From NCBI RefSeq assembly GCF_016920785.2, contig NW_024609884.1, positions 29,990,080 through 30,054,079 on the forward strand: DNA of 64,000 bases. The letters are read 5' to 3'. Shown one piece after another: positions 11,857-22,889 of this stretch (the stretch's first letter is position 1; each line of letters begins with the position of its first letter). Source of the stretch: Ixodes scapularis. Lineage: Eukaryota > Arthropoda > Arachnida > Ixodida > Ixodidae. The position numbers and the translations under genes are program-made. The notes under the pieces are model-generated. The model did no database searches. It was not told the origin of the DNA and was given only the letters and a program-made list of their open reading frames with translations.

Positions 11857-11868
11857 CCAATCACGTGA
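11857..11868 (-). promoter_or_regulatory. CCAAT box overlapping a TCACGTGA E-box before the RELCH ATG
   Basis: CCAATCACGTGA on the plus strand, 12 bp from the start codon. TCACGTGA is the core of E-box/CLEAR-type sites bound by MITF/TFE factors in animals. Its role here is inference, and CACGTG is also frequent in the local MITEs. Confidence 0.4.
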
Positions 11869-13030
11869 CACGGCTTCGATTGTACTCGGCCAGATGGCGA
11901 CACCAGTAAAATCAAACGTCTCTCTATTACCATCTATAAAACCTCCATGACAAAAGTTCTTATTTATGCATCATAACTCTAAATTTATAGTATTACAAAC
12001 ACGTCTCATGTTTATACTAAACCTAAACTAACCTAACCAATTCTAAAACTAGTTTCGGTTCTTTCTTGGAATGGTCCCGCATCCCGCTCGTAATTTGTTT
12101 TCTTTTTATACCATCTTGGGGATTTTGAACCATGATAACAAACTAAAAACCTATGTGAATGCTGAGTAGCTCCCAAACTTTACACAATGGCCCTGCATAT
12201 TTTTTTGTTTATACTTTTGTACGTACCCCAACATGAAGCACACTACAAGGTTAGGATGTTATGCCTCCCGCTCGCAAGTCCTTCTGAAAGACCATTTCAA
12301 GAGCAAACTAAAACTCTGGTAGTAGTATCAATTCTGCTCAATACTCTGGTTATGTTCTGTCCACATACTGCTATGATGAAAACAAATTGCGCGTCTGTTT
12401 TCCACGAGCCGTCGCGCCGCTTTTCGCCGAGATCCGATCACGTGAGGAGCAGACTCAAACACCCTGCAGGAAAGTAGACGTTGCGCGCGCCCCGCCGTAC
12501 GTTCCCCTGCTTTTGAGTGTGCCGCACCTCGACGCGCGGCGCCGCTATTCGCCGAATTCAGTCACGCGAGGAGCAAACTCCGAATGCCGTGCAGGAGAGC
12601 CGACGCTACGGGGATGAACGCGCAATTCTGGCTCCTGCAGGGAACCACAGTTGCACTTTCAACCCCGTAGTTGCGCGAGTTGCGCAATAAGGCACCATAC
12701 CATTAGCGGGAAAACATGAATGGCAATAATTAGGATCTGAAAGCTGCTATGGATTATGATAATGCCACACCTACTTCACGCTCTACACACGAGCCTATAA
12801 AATCTGATATCCAGAAAGAAAAAAAAAAAAAAAAGCTTTGGCACAAATTTTTATAAGCTCAAATAATCCAAATGCCTTTTTTCTACCTAAACATTGAAAG
12901 TGTTCCAGGCCTGTTTGAACAAGTAGCAAAACCTATATCATTCCACATTATCCATCACCATAAGCACAGACGAGACACAATAAAATGAGCAAGCAGACAA
13001 CAGCTGCTCATATATTGCCGTTGAATCAAC
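11869..13030. other. RELCH-RABIF spacer
   Basis: Only short A tracts and a GC-rich stretch near 12400-12620 are seen. The GC-rich stretch holds a loosely repeated segment (TCACGYGAGGAGCA occurs near 12438 and near 12562). No gene recognised. Confidence 0.6.
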
Positions 13031-13036
13031 TTTATT
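13031..13036 (-). terminator. RABIF polyadenylation signal AATAAA
   Basis: TTTATT on the plus strand reads AATAAA on the minus strand, about 220 nt after the RABIF stop. It is the only good hexamer in the expected interval. Confidence 0.7.
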
Positions 13037-13256
13037 CATGACAAAAGTGTACAAAGTAAAAAAAAAAAAAAAAAAAATGTGCGTCGTGGAGTAGTGCAAA
13101 ATTTTAGAAATGAAGTAAATATGAAGGCTGGGAAGTTAATTCTAATTAGTAAACCCTCAAGCTTCTGCACAACTTTCAAGTTATTGACACAGTTTGAAAC
13201 TGAACCCTTCCTTACAAGCCCAGACAGCCACTGTCAAAGACCCACAGACGCAACAA

Positions 13257-13496
13257 TCACAGGTGGCGGACTCTGGAAAGTGCCACAAAGGATTTTTTTG
13301 TCTCGAGGCTGTGCCAGCCCACTGGACCTCGGTCACAGTCGGCACATGCCAGGTACTTGGCCTTGCCAACGGTGTTGCTGAATCCAATGTTCTCGAACGT
13401 GTAAATGTCCTCGACACACCAAAAGTCAGTCACATTTTCCACATTGTCCTTGGGGTCCTGTGCAGAGTCATCTCTTTCAAGTGCCGGAAGAGTATA
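13257..13496 (-). CDS. RABIF: RABIF exon 2 (Mss4 core, stop)
   Basis: 240 nt including the TGA stop at 13259-13257. Acceptor CCTTTCAG. It codes residues 54-132 with the second zinc pair CADC and GPVGWH. Confidence 0.95.
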   Translation of the reverse strand, partial: YTLPALERDDSAQDPKDNVENVTDFWCVEDIYTFENIGFSNTVGKAKYLACADCDRGPVGWHSLETKKSFVALSRVRHL

Positions 13497-16374
13497 CTGA
13501 AAGGGGAACAACGCATACGAATTTCTTAACATGTGCAGTTTAATGTTAAGTGTATTTTGCAGTGTGGGATGCAAAACATGTCCAAGTCTCAACTAATTCT
13601 CCAGTGGCTTACCTGCACCCAATGTTTAAGTTAGTTCTCTATTTGGTTCTTCTCCAAATGGCTAGATTCTTTCCCTGTGATGCACTTCCTGGTTTGTAAT
13701 GAATGGTAGTAATGAACAGCTTTATGTCAGTTTTTTCTAAAAAAATAAAATATTTTTTGTGCAATCTTCATTTAAACACGATCCGAAACCAAAACTGGAA
13801 CTCTACCTATGGCAGGCAACATTGGACTCATATTGTTAGGAGCATGCACAAACAAATGGGATAAATCTACTGCATGACCGGGTGGACGGGCATAGCGTAA
13901 AGCGATGTTCACACAATTGCCACCAAGCACGACCGAGCGAGACCAGACCGGTTTTGAAGCCTCCTGTGATGGCGGATGACCGGATGCACTGCTGCGGAGC
14001 ACGTTTTACGCCGTCGCAATAAGCTTAAAAACCAATCTTGTCTCTCTCGGTCGTACTCGGTTGCAAGTGTGCGAATGGCGCTTAAGGATGCAAATGTCCT
14101 CTCCTTTACTCTGCAGTCTGTGCTTTATCCGACGACACCTGCACTCTAGCGGCCACAGCTTGCATTAAAACGCAGAAATTTCCCAAGACATATTTCGTAA
14201 AAATCAGTAGAAGGTGAAGTCTCACAAATTGCATCTAAATATGCTGTTATGAGCATGAAGAAACATGCCATGCTCAATTTTCGTTGAAACAAAGTGTAAC
14301 AAGATCACATTGTATGATAGATCATGCCCTCGTGTGGCTGCGACTGTAGGACTTTCAGGAGAAAGAGACCCTTTGTATCATTTCGACACTGCACGACAAA
14401 AGACATATTGATACTTCTAAATGCAAATTTGGGGGGTTTACGTGCCAAACCAATGATGACGTCCGGCATACCCCAGCAAAAGACGGAAATATTTTAACCT
14501 CATGGGGACCTTTTGACGCGCAACTGAAATCTCGGTTACCCCCCCCCATATCACCTTTTCTGCAATAAGCTTCCATCAAATTGTGGACAACTCGGCCAGG
14601 ATTCAAACTCGCCAACTGGAGGTCTGTAGGCCGGCGCTCTGCTTTCTAAAGCTAATGATCTTGAAACATATTCCATTTAACAATCAAACACCACAAAGTC
14701 TGGAAATGTTCCGATGTGCACTGTCGTGAGGAAACTTGTGAAATAAAACTTCTGGACTGCACAACTTATACAGCACCTACAGGCACAATATCAAGAGCCT
14801 CTGCTTTTCTCTTTTTTTTTTTTGCTAGCCATCACAGCTAGGCATTACAGATGGCACCTGCGCAAGTATGGTCTACACAGAACATTGCTATCGAGACAGA
14901 GAGTGACTCATATTTTGTTCACGATGAAGCACGTAGTGGATGGGTGCACACTACTGCATGCGTGGTTTGCAAATCCCGTGGACGCTAATGCATGCTGCTG
15001 GCACCACCTGTGAGGCTTGTCTGGTCAAGTACAAGAACAAGACAAACATGGTTTGCTTCTGATGTAGTTAGTACAGCATTGGCTGCACCAACACAGTGCC
15101 ATTGACCGCGTGGCACCTTGTCCGCTAGAACTAGGTAGTCAAATTTTGGTGACTTGGCACATCTCAAACTTTGTTCACCAGTTTCATAAATTTTTTGGTA
15201 GAGTTATGACATAATAATTTTTATGTGGGATTATGACATAATTTATATGCGGTATTTCTATGTAATACTAAAAAGAACTGCATTGTTTTCTCAATGTATT
15301 CTAAACAAAGTGGAGTTGCCCTTTAACTTTCTGGTACATAAGGTGCTTTCATTGACGCAATTTTGCCCCTCATTATGTTCTTGTGAACTGTTTGGCGTGT
15401 GCTGGAGGTGAGTATTCCAAGGATTTACATGATCCCTTAAATGCGGCGAGCACAGAGGCTTATAAGTCTTACCACGCTGACATCTCAACAGGTTGCGATG
15501 TATTCCATTCATATTAGTAAATTTATTTAAAAAAAAAAACAAAGAAAATGGTGGATTGACGTAATGTGAAAACGCCCTATCTTTTTACTCATTGTTTTTC
15601 TATGTTTTCTATACATTTCACATCTTAGGGAGCGACATATGAAGAGGCTATTTGGTGAACAATATCTACAATTTGCATACAGGATGTCTCAGAGATTATT
15701 GATTGTGCAAGGTGCAACGTTTTGCATTCTCTAACACCCAAGGTGGTGCTGACTTGTCATGCGGGAAACGTTTAAGCAAATAGTCTACGCTCACACAGTG
15801 GCATTTGAAGTCCAAAGAGCCAAAACTCTGGTTCGAGAAATTGGGAACCATGCACGCTTTGCAAGTGTGACCACCGTCCACGTGCTACCGGTCGAAGGCC
15901 AAATATGCAGCGTCAACAGAAAATAAAGATCAATGCGGTATCTTCACGGCGCACGTCGACGCCGAAAGGCTAGTGACCTGCGACGTGGAACTAATCGATG
16001 CCGTCTTCGTATCAGCACGGCAGAAACGTCTAGTCTAGAGGCAGCGTGACTTCTGGAGCCTCGCGCTGTTTTCTTGACGTGTCAGCTGCCCGAAGAGAGC
16101 GCGGGACGAGTCAATTGCAACAGCTCCCACGGCTTCCAATCCCAACATCTCGGGAAAGTAGTCTTAATGAACAAAGTATGAGGTAAAATAGCGGAACAGA
16201 TATTAAAGCGCTTACCTCGGTTTGGACAAATTGACACATCCCTGCGTTGAGGATCCTTGACGAGCAGTACTTGCACTCGATGTGCACTTTGTTCTTGCCA
16301 TTTTCCACCAGCGTTTCCCTGGTCGTGTCTCCATTTCCGACCGTACTCTCACCCGCTCCCTTGTTAGTGTCCAT
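13257..16374 (-). CDS. RABIF: RABIF / Mss4 (Rab-interacting zinc-binding chaperone), complete
   Basis: Two exons, 16374-16216 and 13496-13257, joined in phase 0, giving 132 aa (human protein 123 aa). Mss4 binds nucleotide-free exocytic Rab GTPases (for example Rab8/Rab10) and acts as a holdase chaperone and weak exchange factor (family knowledge). The four zinc ligands are present: CKYC (C34, C37) and CADC (C104, C107). Other family blocks are WCVEDIYTFENIGFS, KYLACADCDRGPVGWH and a final VALSRV. The ATG at 16374 opens the frame; an upstream in-frame non-ATG codon is not needed. It lies upstream of RELCH on the same strand. Confidence 0.95.
13898..14098. repeat. Imperfect inverted repeat with GACCGAG motifs
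   Basis: Left ACACAATTGCCACC...ACGACCGAG pairs loosely with right CGGTCGTACTCGGTTGCAAG. Probably a degraded foldback element in the RABIF intron. Confidence 0.4.
14420..14645 (-). repeat. SINE-like repeat with tRNA-like B box
   Basis: On the minus strand, GAGTTTGAATCCTGGCC resembles an RNA polymerase III B box (GTTCRANTCC). The body (GGGGTTTACGTGCCAAACC on the plus strand) resembles a family I recall as common in ticks. The copy is degenerate. Confidence 0.5.
16216..16374 (-). CDS. RABIF: RABIF exon 1
   Basis: 159 nt, 53 codons. An unconserved hydrophilic N-terminus precedes the first zinc pair IECKYC and SRILNAG. The donor is GAG|GTAAGC, phase 0. Confidence 0.93.
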
Positions 16375-17080
16375 CTGCGTCAATTGAGCACACAATACGT
16401 GACAAGAAAAAGAACTGCGCTTTCTAGGAATGGAACGCAGGTTCGACCTACCTTGGCGCCGTCCAATTACAGCAATAACTACTTGGGGTGTTGCACTTCG
16501 TACTGTGCGTGGAAATATGTTAAAATTAAAACAACAATACGGATAAAACAGCAGAAGTTCGGGCTAAGCAGGGCGTCCAAGAGAGCGGTCGGTAACCGGC
16601 ACGACCATAGAACACAGTGGAAGAGCGCGCAAGGACAACACCACCTGCAAGGAGCGCGTTTCGGCGGTTTCGGTACGGCATGCGAACGAGGTAGCGTAGG
16701 GGCATGCGCAGACAAAAAAGTTAAATTGCGGATGGATGGATGATGGTCAGGAATATCATAAATAAATGTTAGGTGGCTCCCCTGCTGACCGCGATATTTA
16801 CAATTGTTTACTTTAGCATATTTACAAAATTATATTTTATGAATATGTCTAATTAGTATTTAATTATTAACATATAGTGTTAATAAGAAAACAATATTGT
16901 CTAGATTCGCTAAATGAAATGAATGAATGGACTTGTTCGCTGCAGCGCGAGTGAAGCCACCGGGCGGCCATCTTGCTCGGGGACGATTTGCTGTTTGTGC
17001 ACTGCTAGCCTTTTGCTGTGGTTTGCCAGCTTGCTACAACGGCAAATCCAAAACTCCGTTTTTTCTTTTGTTTTTTTTTT

Positions 17081-17171
17081 TGGGGGGGGGGGAGGGGGAG
17101 GTTGGGAATTTGTAAAGATACTATTCTCTCATTCTTTGGTGTGCACCCGAAAAAAGGGGGGGGGGGGGGGG
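17081..17171. repeat. Two poly-G tracts
   Basis: G runs near 17082-17091 (then GGAGGGGGAGG) and 17156-17172, between RABIF and ATP5F1E. Potential quadruplex sequence; the lengths are assembly-sensitive. Confidence 0.7.
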
Positions 17172-17568
17172 GCTTGGCTTGGGCGCTTGGGCAACTGACT
17201 TCCCACCCCACCCCTTGGATTCTGTTCGTTCGTCGTCATTTGCCGAAGAAGTTGTGAACACGTGGAAATTATACGAAAGCGCAGTGTCGCAGGAAAAAGG
17301 CACAACTCGTCGAAAGCAAGTTTCGCCGATCTCGCGGCGGGGTCAAAGCTCCCTTTCTGTCTTCGCACGCTTGGATACCGACCAAGAATCGACGCCGTGT
17401 GAATGTGCTTTGCGAGTCTCTCTAGGCCACTGTAGCTAGGGTGAATACAACTAGGGATGTCGCGAACTTTTGTCGAACCGGATTTTTGTATCGCACTTTC
17501 GGGGTTTCGAACACACCTCCGACTGGTGTGTTTACCGCGTCCAAAAAAGTTGTCCCTCGATTTCCGTC

Positions 17569-17832
17569 TGATGACGTCATAAAAGTGTCATGTTGCCGCC
17601 GGTCGCGATCCTGGTGGTGTCCAAACAGTTATTATGGAAGTGCAGACGTCTGTTTTTCTGCAGGTCGCTCCTCACTGCGACAGTCCACGGAAGTTACAGC
17701 AGCAGGAAGTTGGGACGCCGCGACGACAGCGATACTCGCGTTCGCTCGTGCTTCTCGCCAGCATTTCTACGGCTAACCGCCAGGATCGCGACGTCCGGCA
17801 GCAAGACACTCCGCCTTCTGTGACGTCATTCG
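17569..17832. repeat. Foldback repeat with a TGACGTCA in each arm
   Basis: The left arm from GATGACGTCATAAAAGTGTC is imperfectly repeated inverted at the right arm ending GACACTCCGCCTTCTGTGACGTCA. CRE-like TGACGTCA occurs at 17572-17579 and 17821-17828. It lies 155-415 bp upstream of the ATP5F1E ATG. Confidence 0.6.
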
Positions 17833-17986
17833 TTGCCACTTCGGGACCTCCAGGCACCAAAGCCCATAGCTGCCATAGTACAATCGGGCAACCAACCGTA
17901 CAGCGGCAGCCATCACGTTGCTAGAGGCCGGTGGAGGAGATTCTCGCCGCTGCTTGTCTTGGAAGTTTTCAATCGAGTAACCAAAA

Positions 17987-18015
17987 ATGACCTACTGGAG
18001 GACAGCCGGACTCAC
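17987..18015 (+). CDS. ATP5F1E: ATP5F1E exon 1
   Basis: 29 nt coding MTYWRTAGL plus two bases. The tryptophan and the RxAGL block are family-diagnostic. Donor GTGAGT. Confidence 0.92.
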
Positions 18016-18359
18016 GTGAGTTCATGCCGAATGGTCTTCGCGCTATTCATACCCTTAGTGTTGGGCCCCTTTCAGTATGACCATTTCGCCCTTGAACGTG
18101 TCTGACCGAGGTGCTGTCCATGCCTTCACAGATACCTCCAGTTCTCTTCAATAGCTGCGAAAGCAGTGAGAAACGTTCTGAAAAAGGAATTCCAGCAAGC
18201 CGCGGCTGCTGAATCTACCATCAAAATGGCTACTTGGAAAGATGGAAAACCAATTAGTAAGTGTAGTTCGTGTACAACAGTATGTCGCTTCCGCGATGTT
18301 CCGCATTAATCGTGACTTTTTCTTTTTTTTTTTTTACCTTTTCAGAGAAAGATGCATGA
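17987..18359 (+). CDS. ATP5F1E: ATP synthase epsilon subunit, mitochondrial, complete
   Basis: Exons 17987-18015, 18132-18256 and 18346-18359, phases 2 and 1, 55 aa. The protein begins MTYWRTAGLTYLQFSSIAAK and ends KDGKPIKKDA. It matches the short F1 epsilon subunit (human about 51 aa, Drosophila stunted). This subunit sits at the base of the F1 central stalk in the mitochondrial matrix and supports F1 assembly (family knowledge). There is no cleavable presequence, as usual for this subunit. Splice sites: AC|GTGAGT, CACAG|A, ATTA|GTAAGT, TTTTCAG|AG. Intact splice sites and frame argue against a retrocopy. Confidence 0.95.
18132..18256 (+). CDS. ATP5F1E: ATP5F1E exon 2
   Basis: 125 nt coding YLQFSSIAAKAVRNVLKKEF and the alanine-rich stretch up to GKPI. 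Acceptor TTCACAG, donor GTAAGT. Confidence 0.93.
18346..18359 (+). CDS. ATP5F1E: ATP5F1E exon 3 (stop)
   Basis: 14 nt, completing KKDA and TGA, after a long T-rich tract and TTTTCAG. Confidence 0.9.
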
Positions 18360-18401
18360 CCAATCAGCACCCGTAACGACAACCATTTAGCTCCATTACT
18401 A

Positions 18402-18407
18402 AATAAA
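18402..18407 (+). terminator. ATP5F1E polyadenylation signal AATAAA
   Basis: The hexamer lies 43 nt after the stop codon. Confidence 0.8.
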
Positions 18408-18745
18408 CATGTGAAACAAGGTACCGAATTGCTTCGCCTGGGTTCCTGATGTAATGCGACAAACCCTTGTAATTTTTTTTTTTTCGTCCCCCAACTTGAT
18501 TATTAAAGCGGCAACTTCAGCCGATCCTATGCTTGCTGGAAGTTAATGATCCTCCCTCCACAGGGAACCTATGCCCAGTGTTCAAGGACCTTCCAGTATG
18601 TTTCTTGTCTTTTCAACAATAAGAAACACAGTGGCACATTAAATTCGCAAATTTGGGATAATTTCTATGCTAAATGGAGGGGGCACTTGTAAAGCTCCGA
18701 TTGTTGGTTTTCAGTCTTATTGTACGAAGGTTCTGCAATATCTCA

Positions 18746-18921
18746 TGTATACTCTGTTTCACCTTATGATATGTACCGCAGGAAAGGCTACAAATGCGAG
18801 CTCCTTGCTCCAGGGCACATCTCGGCGGCACAAGCTCCCGTGCGTTAGGAGCAGCTCCTAACGTCATGAGCTCGCGCTTCTAGCCTTCTCTGCGGTACAA
18901 CATAAGGTGAAACGGAGTATA
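18746..18921. repeat. Inverted repeat, ~53-bp arms
   Basis: Left ATACTCTGTTTCACCTTATG and right CATAAGGTGAAACGGAGTAT are near-reverse complements. The middle holds a CGTTAGGAGC-A-GCTCCTAACG palindrome. Confidence 0.75.
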
Positions 18922-18945
18922 GCAGTTGAAAGTGCATTTCACCAG

Positions 18946-20016
18946 CTGAACATGCAAATATCAACCATCTATACAAATAAGGGAAGAAATTAAATGCGCA
19001 TTAAACCGCTGGACTACCAACTGTTTAATGAGTCTTCTTCCTCTTCTACTAGCTTTGTTTGTTCTATTTTGCTTCTTAATTTGTTTCTGCATTTCATGAG
19101 TAGTCTTCTTTGACTAGCTTATGCTTCCTCCTCGGTTTTCTGATTGTTAGAAGTACTGTCGCCTCGCAGGAACGTTTTCTCTTTTGGATAGGGAGACTGA
19201 TAATGAACTAATGCACTCGTCTTCTTTCTTTTCTATTCTATGGCCAAGGCCTCCAACACCTCGCAGGCAAACTGATTTCTGTGGCGCCCCAAGATGGTGA
19301 CATGCTCGAGGTTGGCCTTGCACGAGCATGCGTCACAATGAGCGACTAGGTTTCCTGCTGTCGTAAATTTTTTCCGATTGTTTGCATGTTCACACAGAAC
19401 ATGGGAACAAGAAAACAATCTGAAAAACTTGACGACAGCAGGAAACCTAGCCGCACATTTTCGCGCATGCTCGTGCAAAGCCAAGCCCGAGCATGTCGCC
19501 ATCTTGGGGCACCACAGAAATCAGATGACTTGAAACACGAAAGAATAAAACACGTAGGGACGGACAAGACATAACAGTTCTTTCGTGTTTAAAGAAAGAA
19601 CTGTTTTGTCTGTGTCCGTCCCCATGAGTTTTATTCTTTAGTGTTTCAAGCCATCCGTACCAGCCTGCTCTGTGTCCTTGTTCACAGAAATCAGTTTGCC
19701 TGGAAGTGTTCGAGGCCTTGGCCATAGAAGAAAAAAGAAGACGAGTGCCTTAGTTCATCATCTGTCTCTCTATCCAAAAGAGAGAAAACGTTCCTGCGAG
19801 GCGACAGGTACTCCTAACAATTCGAAAATCGAGGAAGCATAAGCTAGTTGAAGAAGACTCATGAAATGCCAAAACAAACGAAGAATAGAACAAACAAGGC
19901 TAGTCGAAGAGGAAGAGTCATTTAACAGTTGGTAATCCAGCGGCTGAATGCACCCCCCCATTTAATTTCTCCTCTCATTTGTATGGATGGTTGGTATTTG
20001 TATGTTCAGCTGGTTT
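18946..20016. repeat. 1.07-kb nested palindrome (foldback element)
   Basis: The outer arms (about 18946-19281 and 19684-20016) are inverted copies, for example AGCTGAACATGCAAATATCA against its complement near 20000. Inside lie two further palindromes: 19272-19526 (arms starting CTGATTTCTGTGG) and 19527-19655 (arms with CACGAAAGAATAAAAC). No transposase is present. Confidence 0.8.
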
Positions 20017-20654
20017 TGCCAAACAAAAATGGCTTCACCACTAAGTCAGGGTGCCCAACTGCTTAAAGAGCAAGACATGTCAATTTCTTAACCTGTGCTC
20101 AAGAGGGGGTCCATATCACACGAGCGAAAGGTGTCTAGCGAACAATGACATTTGAGCTAACCAACATTTTAGCGAATAGGGGCGGGTGTTAACCCAGTCC
20201 CCCGCCCTGCGCTCGCGGCGGCAGTCTGCGGTGGCTCATTACAAAAATCCTAATGCACTCGGCCCACCTGTAAACGCCGCTTCGCAGCAGCCGACAATTC
20301 ACTGTATTGTCTTTCAATGAAAAGTTTCCGTTCGCTAAAATGTCGTTCGACTGAGTGCCACCCACTGAAGAAGTGCTTGTATGCTAAAGTACGAGCCTGT
20401 GGCATACGAGCTTTGGCTCCTTCCACAGACTGTTTGCACCATATGCATAGCATTTTAAGGCACTGTTCCGCAAACAAAATATGACAACCGAGTGTCGCCA
20501 GGTTTCGCGTGGTAGCGAAACCAATTTGAGCATGAATAGAACATAGCACTTTGTTGGTTTGCACGAATAGAGCTTCGTAATAAATGCTAAAGTTTAATAC
20601 TCAACAACAGGCACATTTCAAAAACGGGTTGCCTGGCTTCTAGCTTGCTCGTCG

Positions 20655-20765
20655 GGGGGATTGGTGGGCGAGTGAGATAGCCGGAGCACGTGGAGCGAAA
20701 CCTTGCTCTGCAGAACCCATGGGATCCTGCGTTCAAACCCCACCTGCCCCACCCCGCTCGTTTCG
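20655..20765 (+). repeat. Possible tRNA-like SINE head
   Basis: GTGGGCGAGTGAGAT resembles a pol III A box, and GCGTTCAAACCCC about 60 nt later resembles a B box. I could not fold a convincing tRNA. Confidence 0.3.
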
Positions 20766-21689
20766 ATCTGGATGAGCATTGTACCGGCGTGCAGTCGTGT
20801 ATCACTACTACGCGCTGTACGATAAAGACCCCAGGCTATCGGTTGTATTGCATAGACTAAATTGCTCATTTACAGCGGGAGACAAGTATAACCTGTTAAG
20901 GCAGACTAGGTTCTAGGCTGTATAAACACACACCCCAATTTTTTTAACTCATCCATTTTTGCTATACATATCTACAAGCATATACTATCGCAGACAGTAT
21001 CAGCAAAAACAGTCCTCCATGCTTCTTTGGTGTACCCGCCAGTTTTTGAGAGAGCTGTGGTCCGAACTAGGAATAGAATGCGAAGTTGAGGTGTCATACT
21101 TTGGGCTATTTGACAAACTGAGATACACTAGAGCTTATGGGAATCGCAGAGGGAGAATAAAGCTGGACTGGATGCTTCAGCTCATATTGTCTGCGAGGGT
21201 ACTCTTGGACTGTGGCTGTAATTCAGCAGCTTTATGGATATTGCAAATTTAGCTGGATGCTGACGCAGAAAAGTAAATGTGCGAGCGTTCCTCACAGGGC
21301 AGTTCTGTAGTATTTGGGATGCTTGGTGCCGTTTGCTTGGCTGAAGGCATGAAAATTAACAACTTCTGGAGGCATTGCTAGATGGCTTCATCATTCATTA
21401 GCAGTGGTCTTTATGCACATTAAACTATTACTTTCCACTACAGCGATTTGGCAGGGCTGAAGGCAGAAAGGAATGACAAGCAACATGTCAGTTTGCTGCA
21501 GAGCATTCCAGTTTCTCCACTCCAACCCGCTCCCAGAGATTTCCTCGCATCAAAACAAAGCTACTTCAAAACTGATACTGTCATGCCACAGAACTAAAAT
21601 CCAATATGCACTGGACAAAGTATCTGAGAAGCTCCACAAATCGCTTCAACAAACAGGATGTTTGCCCCAGAGTACATGTCTAACCTTAA

Positions 21690-22177
21690 AGGGGCCCTGC
21701 AACGACTTTTTTACTGTTTTTTTAATTTGCACCAAACCTGAGCGCAGTAACTTAGTGAATATTTTTTTTTTTTTTTCGAAATTCGCTTTATTTTAAAAGG
21801 TATAGGCATATTAAAATTACAAAAATAAGCAAAAAATAACCTCCTTCATGACGTCTTTGGTCCTCCGTCCCCCCTTTTCCCGTGCCAGAGGAGTCCCCTA
21901 CTGAGGAATGTGGGGAGGCCGAGGTGAGAAGCTGCCTGGGAACATGGCAGATCTCTCCTCGGCCGACGTCGGGTCCAAAAACGTCACGATTTCGTCACAT
22001 GCCGCGCACTTTCGACACCACGGGGCGCCCCTGTAGGAGGAGGTTTCCGCGTTGTCCGGTTAAAATATGACGCACTGATATTTAGTTACTCTCTCCCTGC
22101 CCGCTGGGTTGTCCAAACCACAAGAGATGTGGAAACCGCAAAAAAGGTATAAGCTTAAGTAGGATTGCAGGGCCCCT
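21690..22177. mobile_element. TTAA-flanked MITE, AGGGGCCCTGCAA family, copy 1
   Basis: 488 bp with ends AGGGGCCCTGCAA / TTGCAGGGCCCCT and TTAA on both sides (21686-21689, 22178-22181). It is an internally shorter, inverted relative of 37851-38860. TTAA duplication is typical of piggyBac-type transposition, but the termini differ from classic piggyBac. Confidence 0.88.
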
Positions 22178-22181
22178 TTAA

Positions 22182-22647
22182 AGGACAACTCCAGCCAATA
22201 TCTATTTAATTTGGGATTATGACCGTTCTCAGATAAAGCAGTGTACCCTGAATTACAAGGTATTTTTCTTCATTTGAATATAGCGTGTAGTTTTATAAAT
22301 ATCACGGCTCAAAGTTGGGTTTCGGGCATCTACGGCAAAACCAGTACGAGGGATGGCAACATTGATCATAAGCCGTATGGCCGTGACACGTCACAAGGGT
22401 GCTGCGGTACGCAGTACAACCAATCGACCGCAGCTCCACCATGATGTGACAAGGGTGCCTCGCCTGTGTTCTTTGACTAAAAGCTAACCGACTTGCTGTC
22501 CTCTAAAGAGAAGCTCGTCGCAGTTTTAAGTCTGTTTTAGTGCAGTATGCAGCTTCACTTTGACATATTTCGGCTGTGATCATATTTCGTGCCGCTAGAG
22601 CGATACCAGTAATTTATTCTGGTTTCGTTTTTGACCGGAGTTGCCCT
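22182..22647. mobile_element. TTAA-flanked MITE, AGGACAACTCC family
   Basis: 466 bp with ends AGGACAACTCCAGCCA / TGACCGGAGTTGCCCT. TTAA lies at 22178-22181 (shared with the previous element) and 22648-22651. Confidence 0.85.
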
Positions 22648-22883
22648 TTAAGTAGCCACCTCATTCACATAACAAGAGCCGTACATAATGTGAATCTCGC
22701 AGTAAGACGAGAACTACACAAAATTATAAAAAAATATAATAAAATACAGCAAGTTTATTCTTTACATGCTGAGGCGCCTGATCTAAGCAAAACCTTTTGA
22801 TTACCAACAGAAGTGGTCAACAAAATTCTATGCCCACGTATGCAACAGTTTCCAACTTGACCATTGTATGAATAAATAGAAAC

Positions 22884-22889
22884 TTTATT
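22884..22889 (-). terminator. Candidate EDC4 polyadenylation signal
   Basis: AATAAA on the minus strand, about 540 nt downstream of the EDC4 stop. Other AT-rich hexamers could serve instead. Confidence 0.4.

Larger units (their letters stand above)
13497..16215 (-). other. RABIF intron
   Basis: It contains the inverted repeat, the SINE-like copy and a solo right end resembling the TTAA family (GGAGTTGCCCTTTAA near 15313). No coding sequence recognised. Confidence 0.7.
18408..22883. other. ATP5F1E-EDC4 tail-to-tail spacer
   Basis: Apart from the palindromes, SINE-like piece and two TTAA MITEs listed, no gene was recognised. The reading frames here lie mostly within repeats. Confidence 0.7.

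Noticed and set aside
16282..16743. 153-codon plus-strand frame
   Set aside because: Antisense to RABIF exon 1 and its upstream region; no family similarity.
20655..20765. tRNA gene
   Set aside because: Box-like motifs are present but no cloverleaf with a paired acceptor stem could be drawn; listed only as a possible SINE head.
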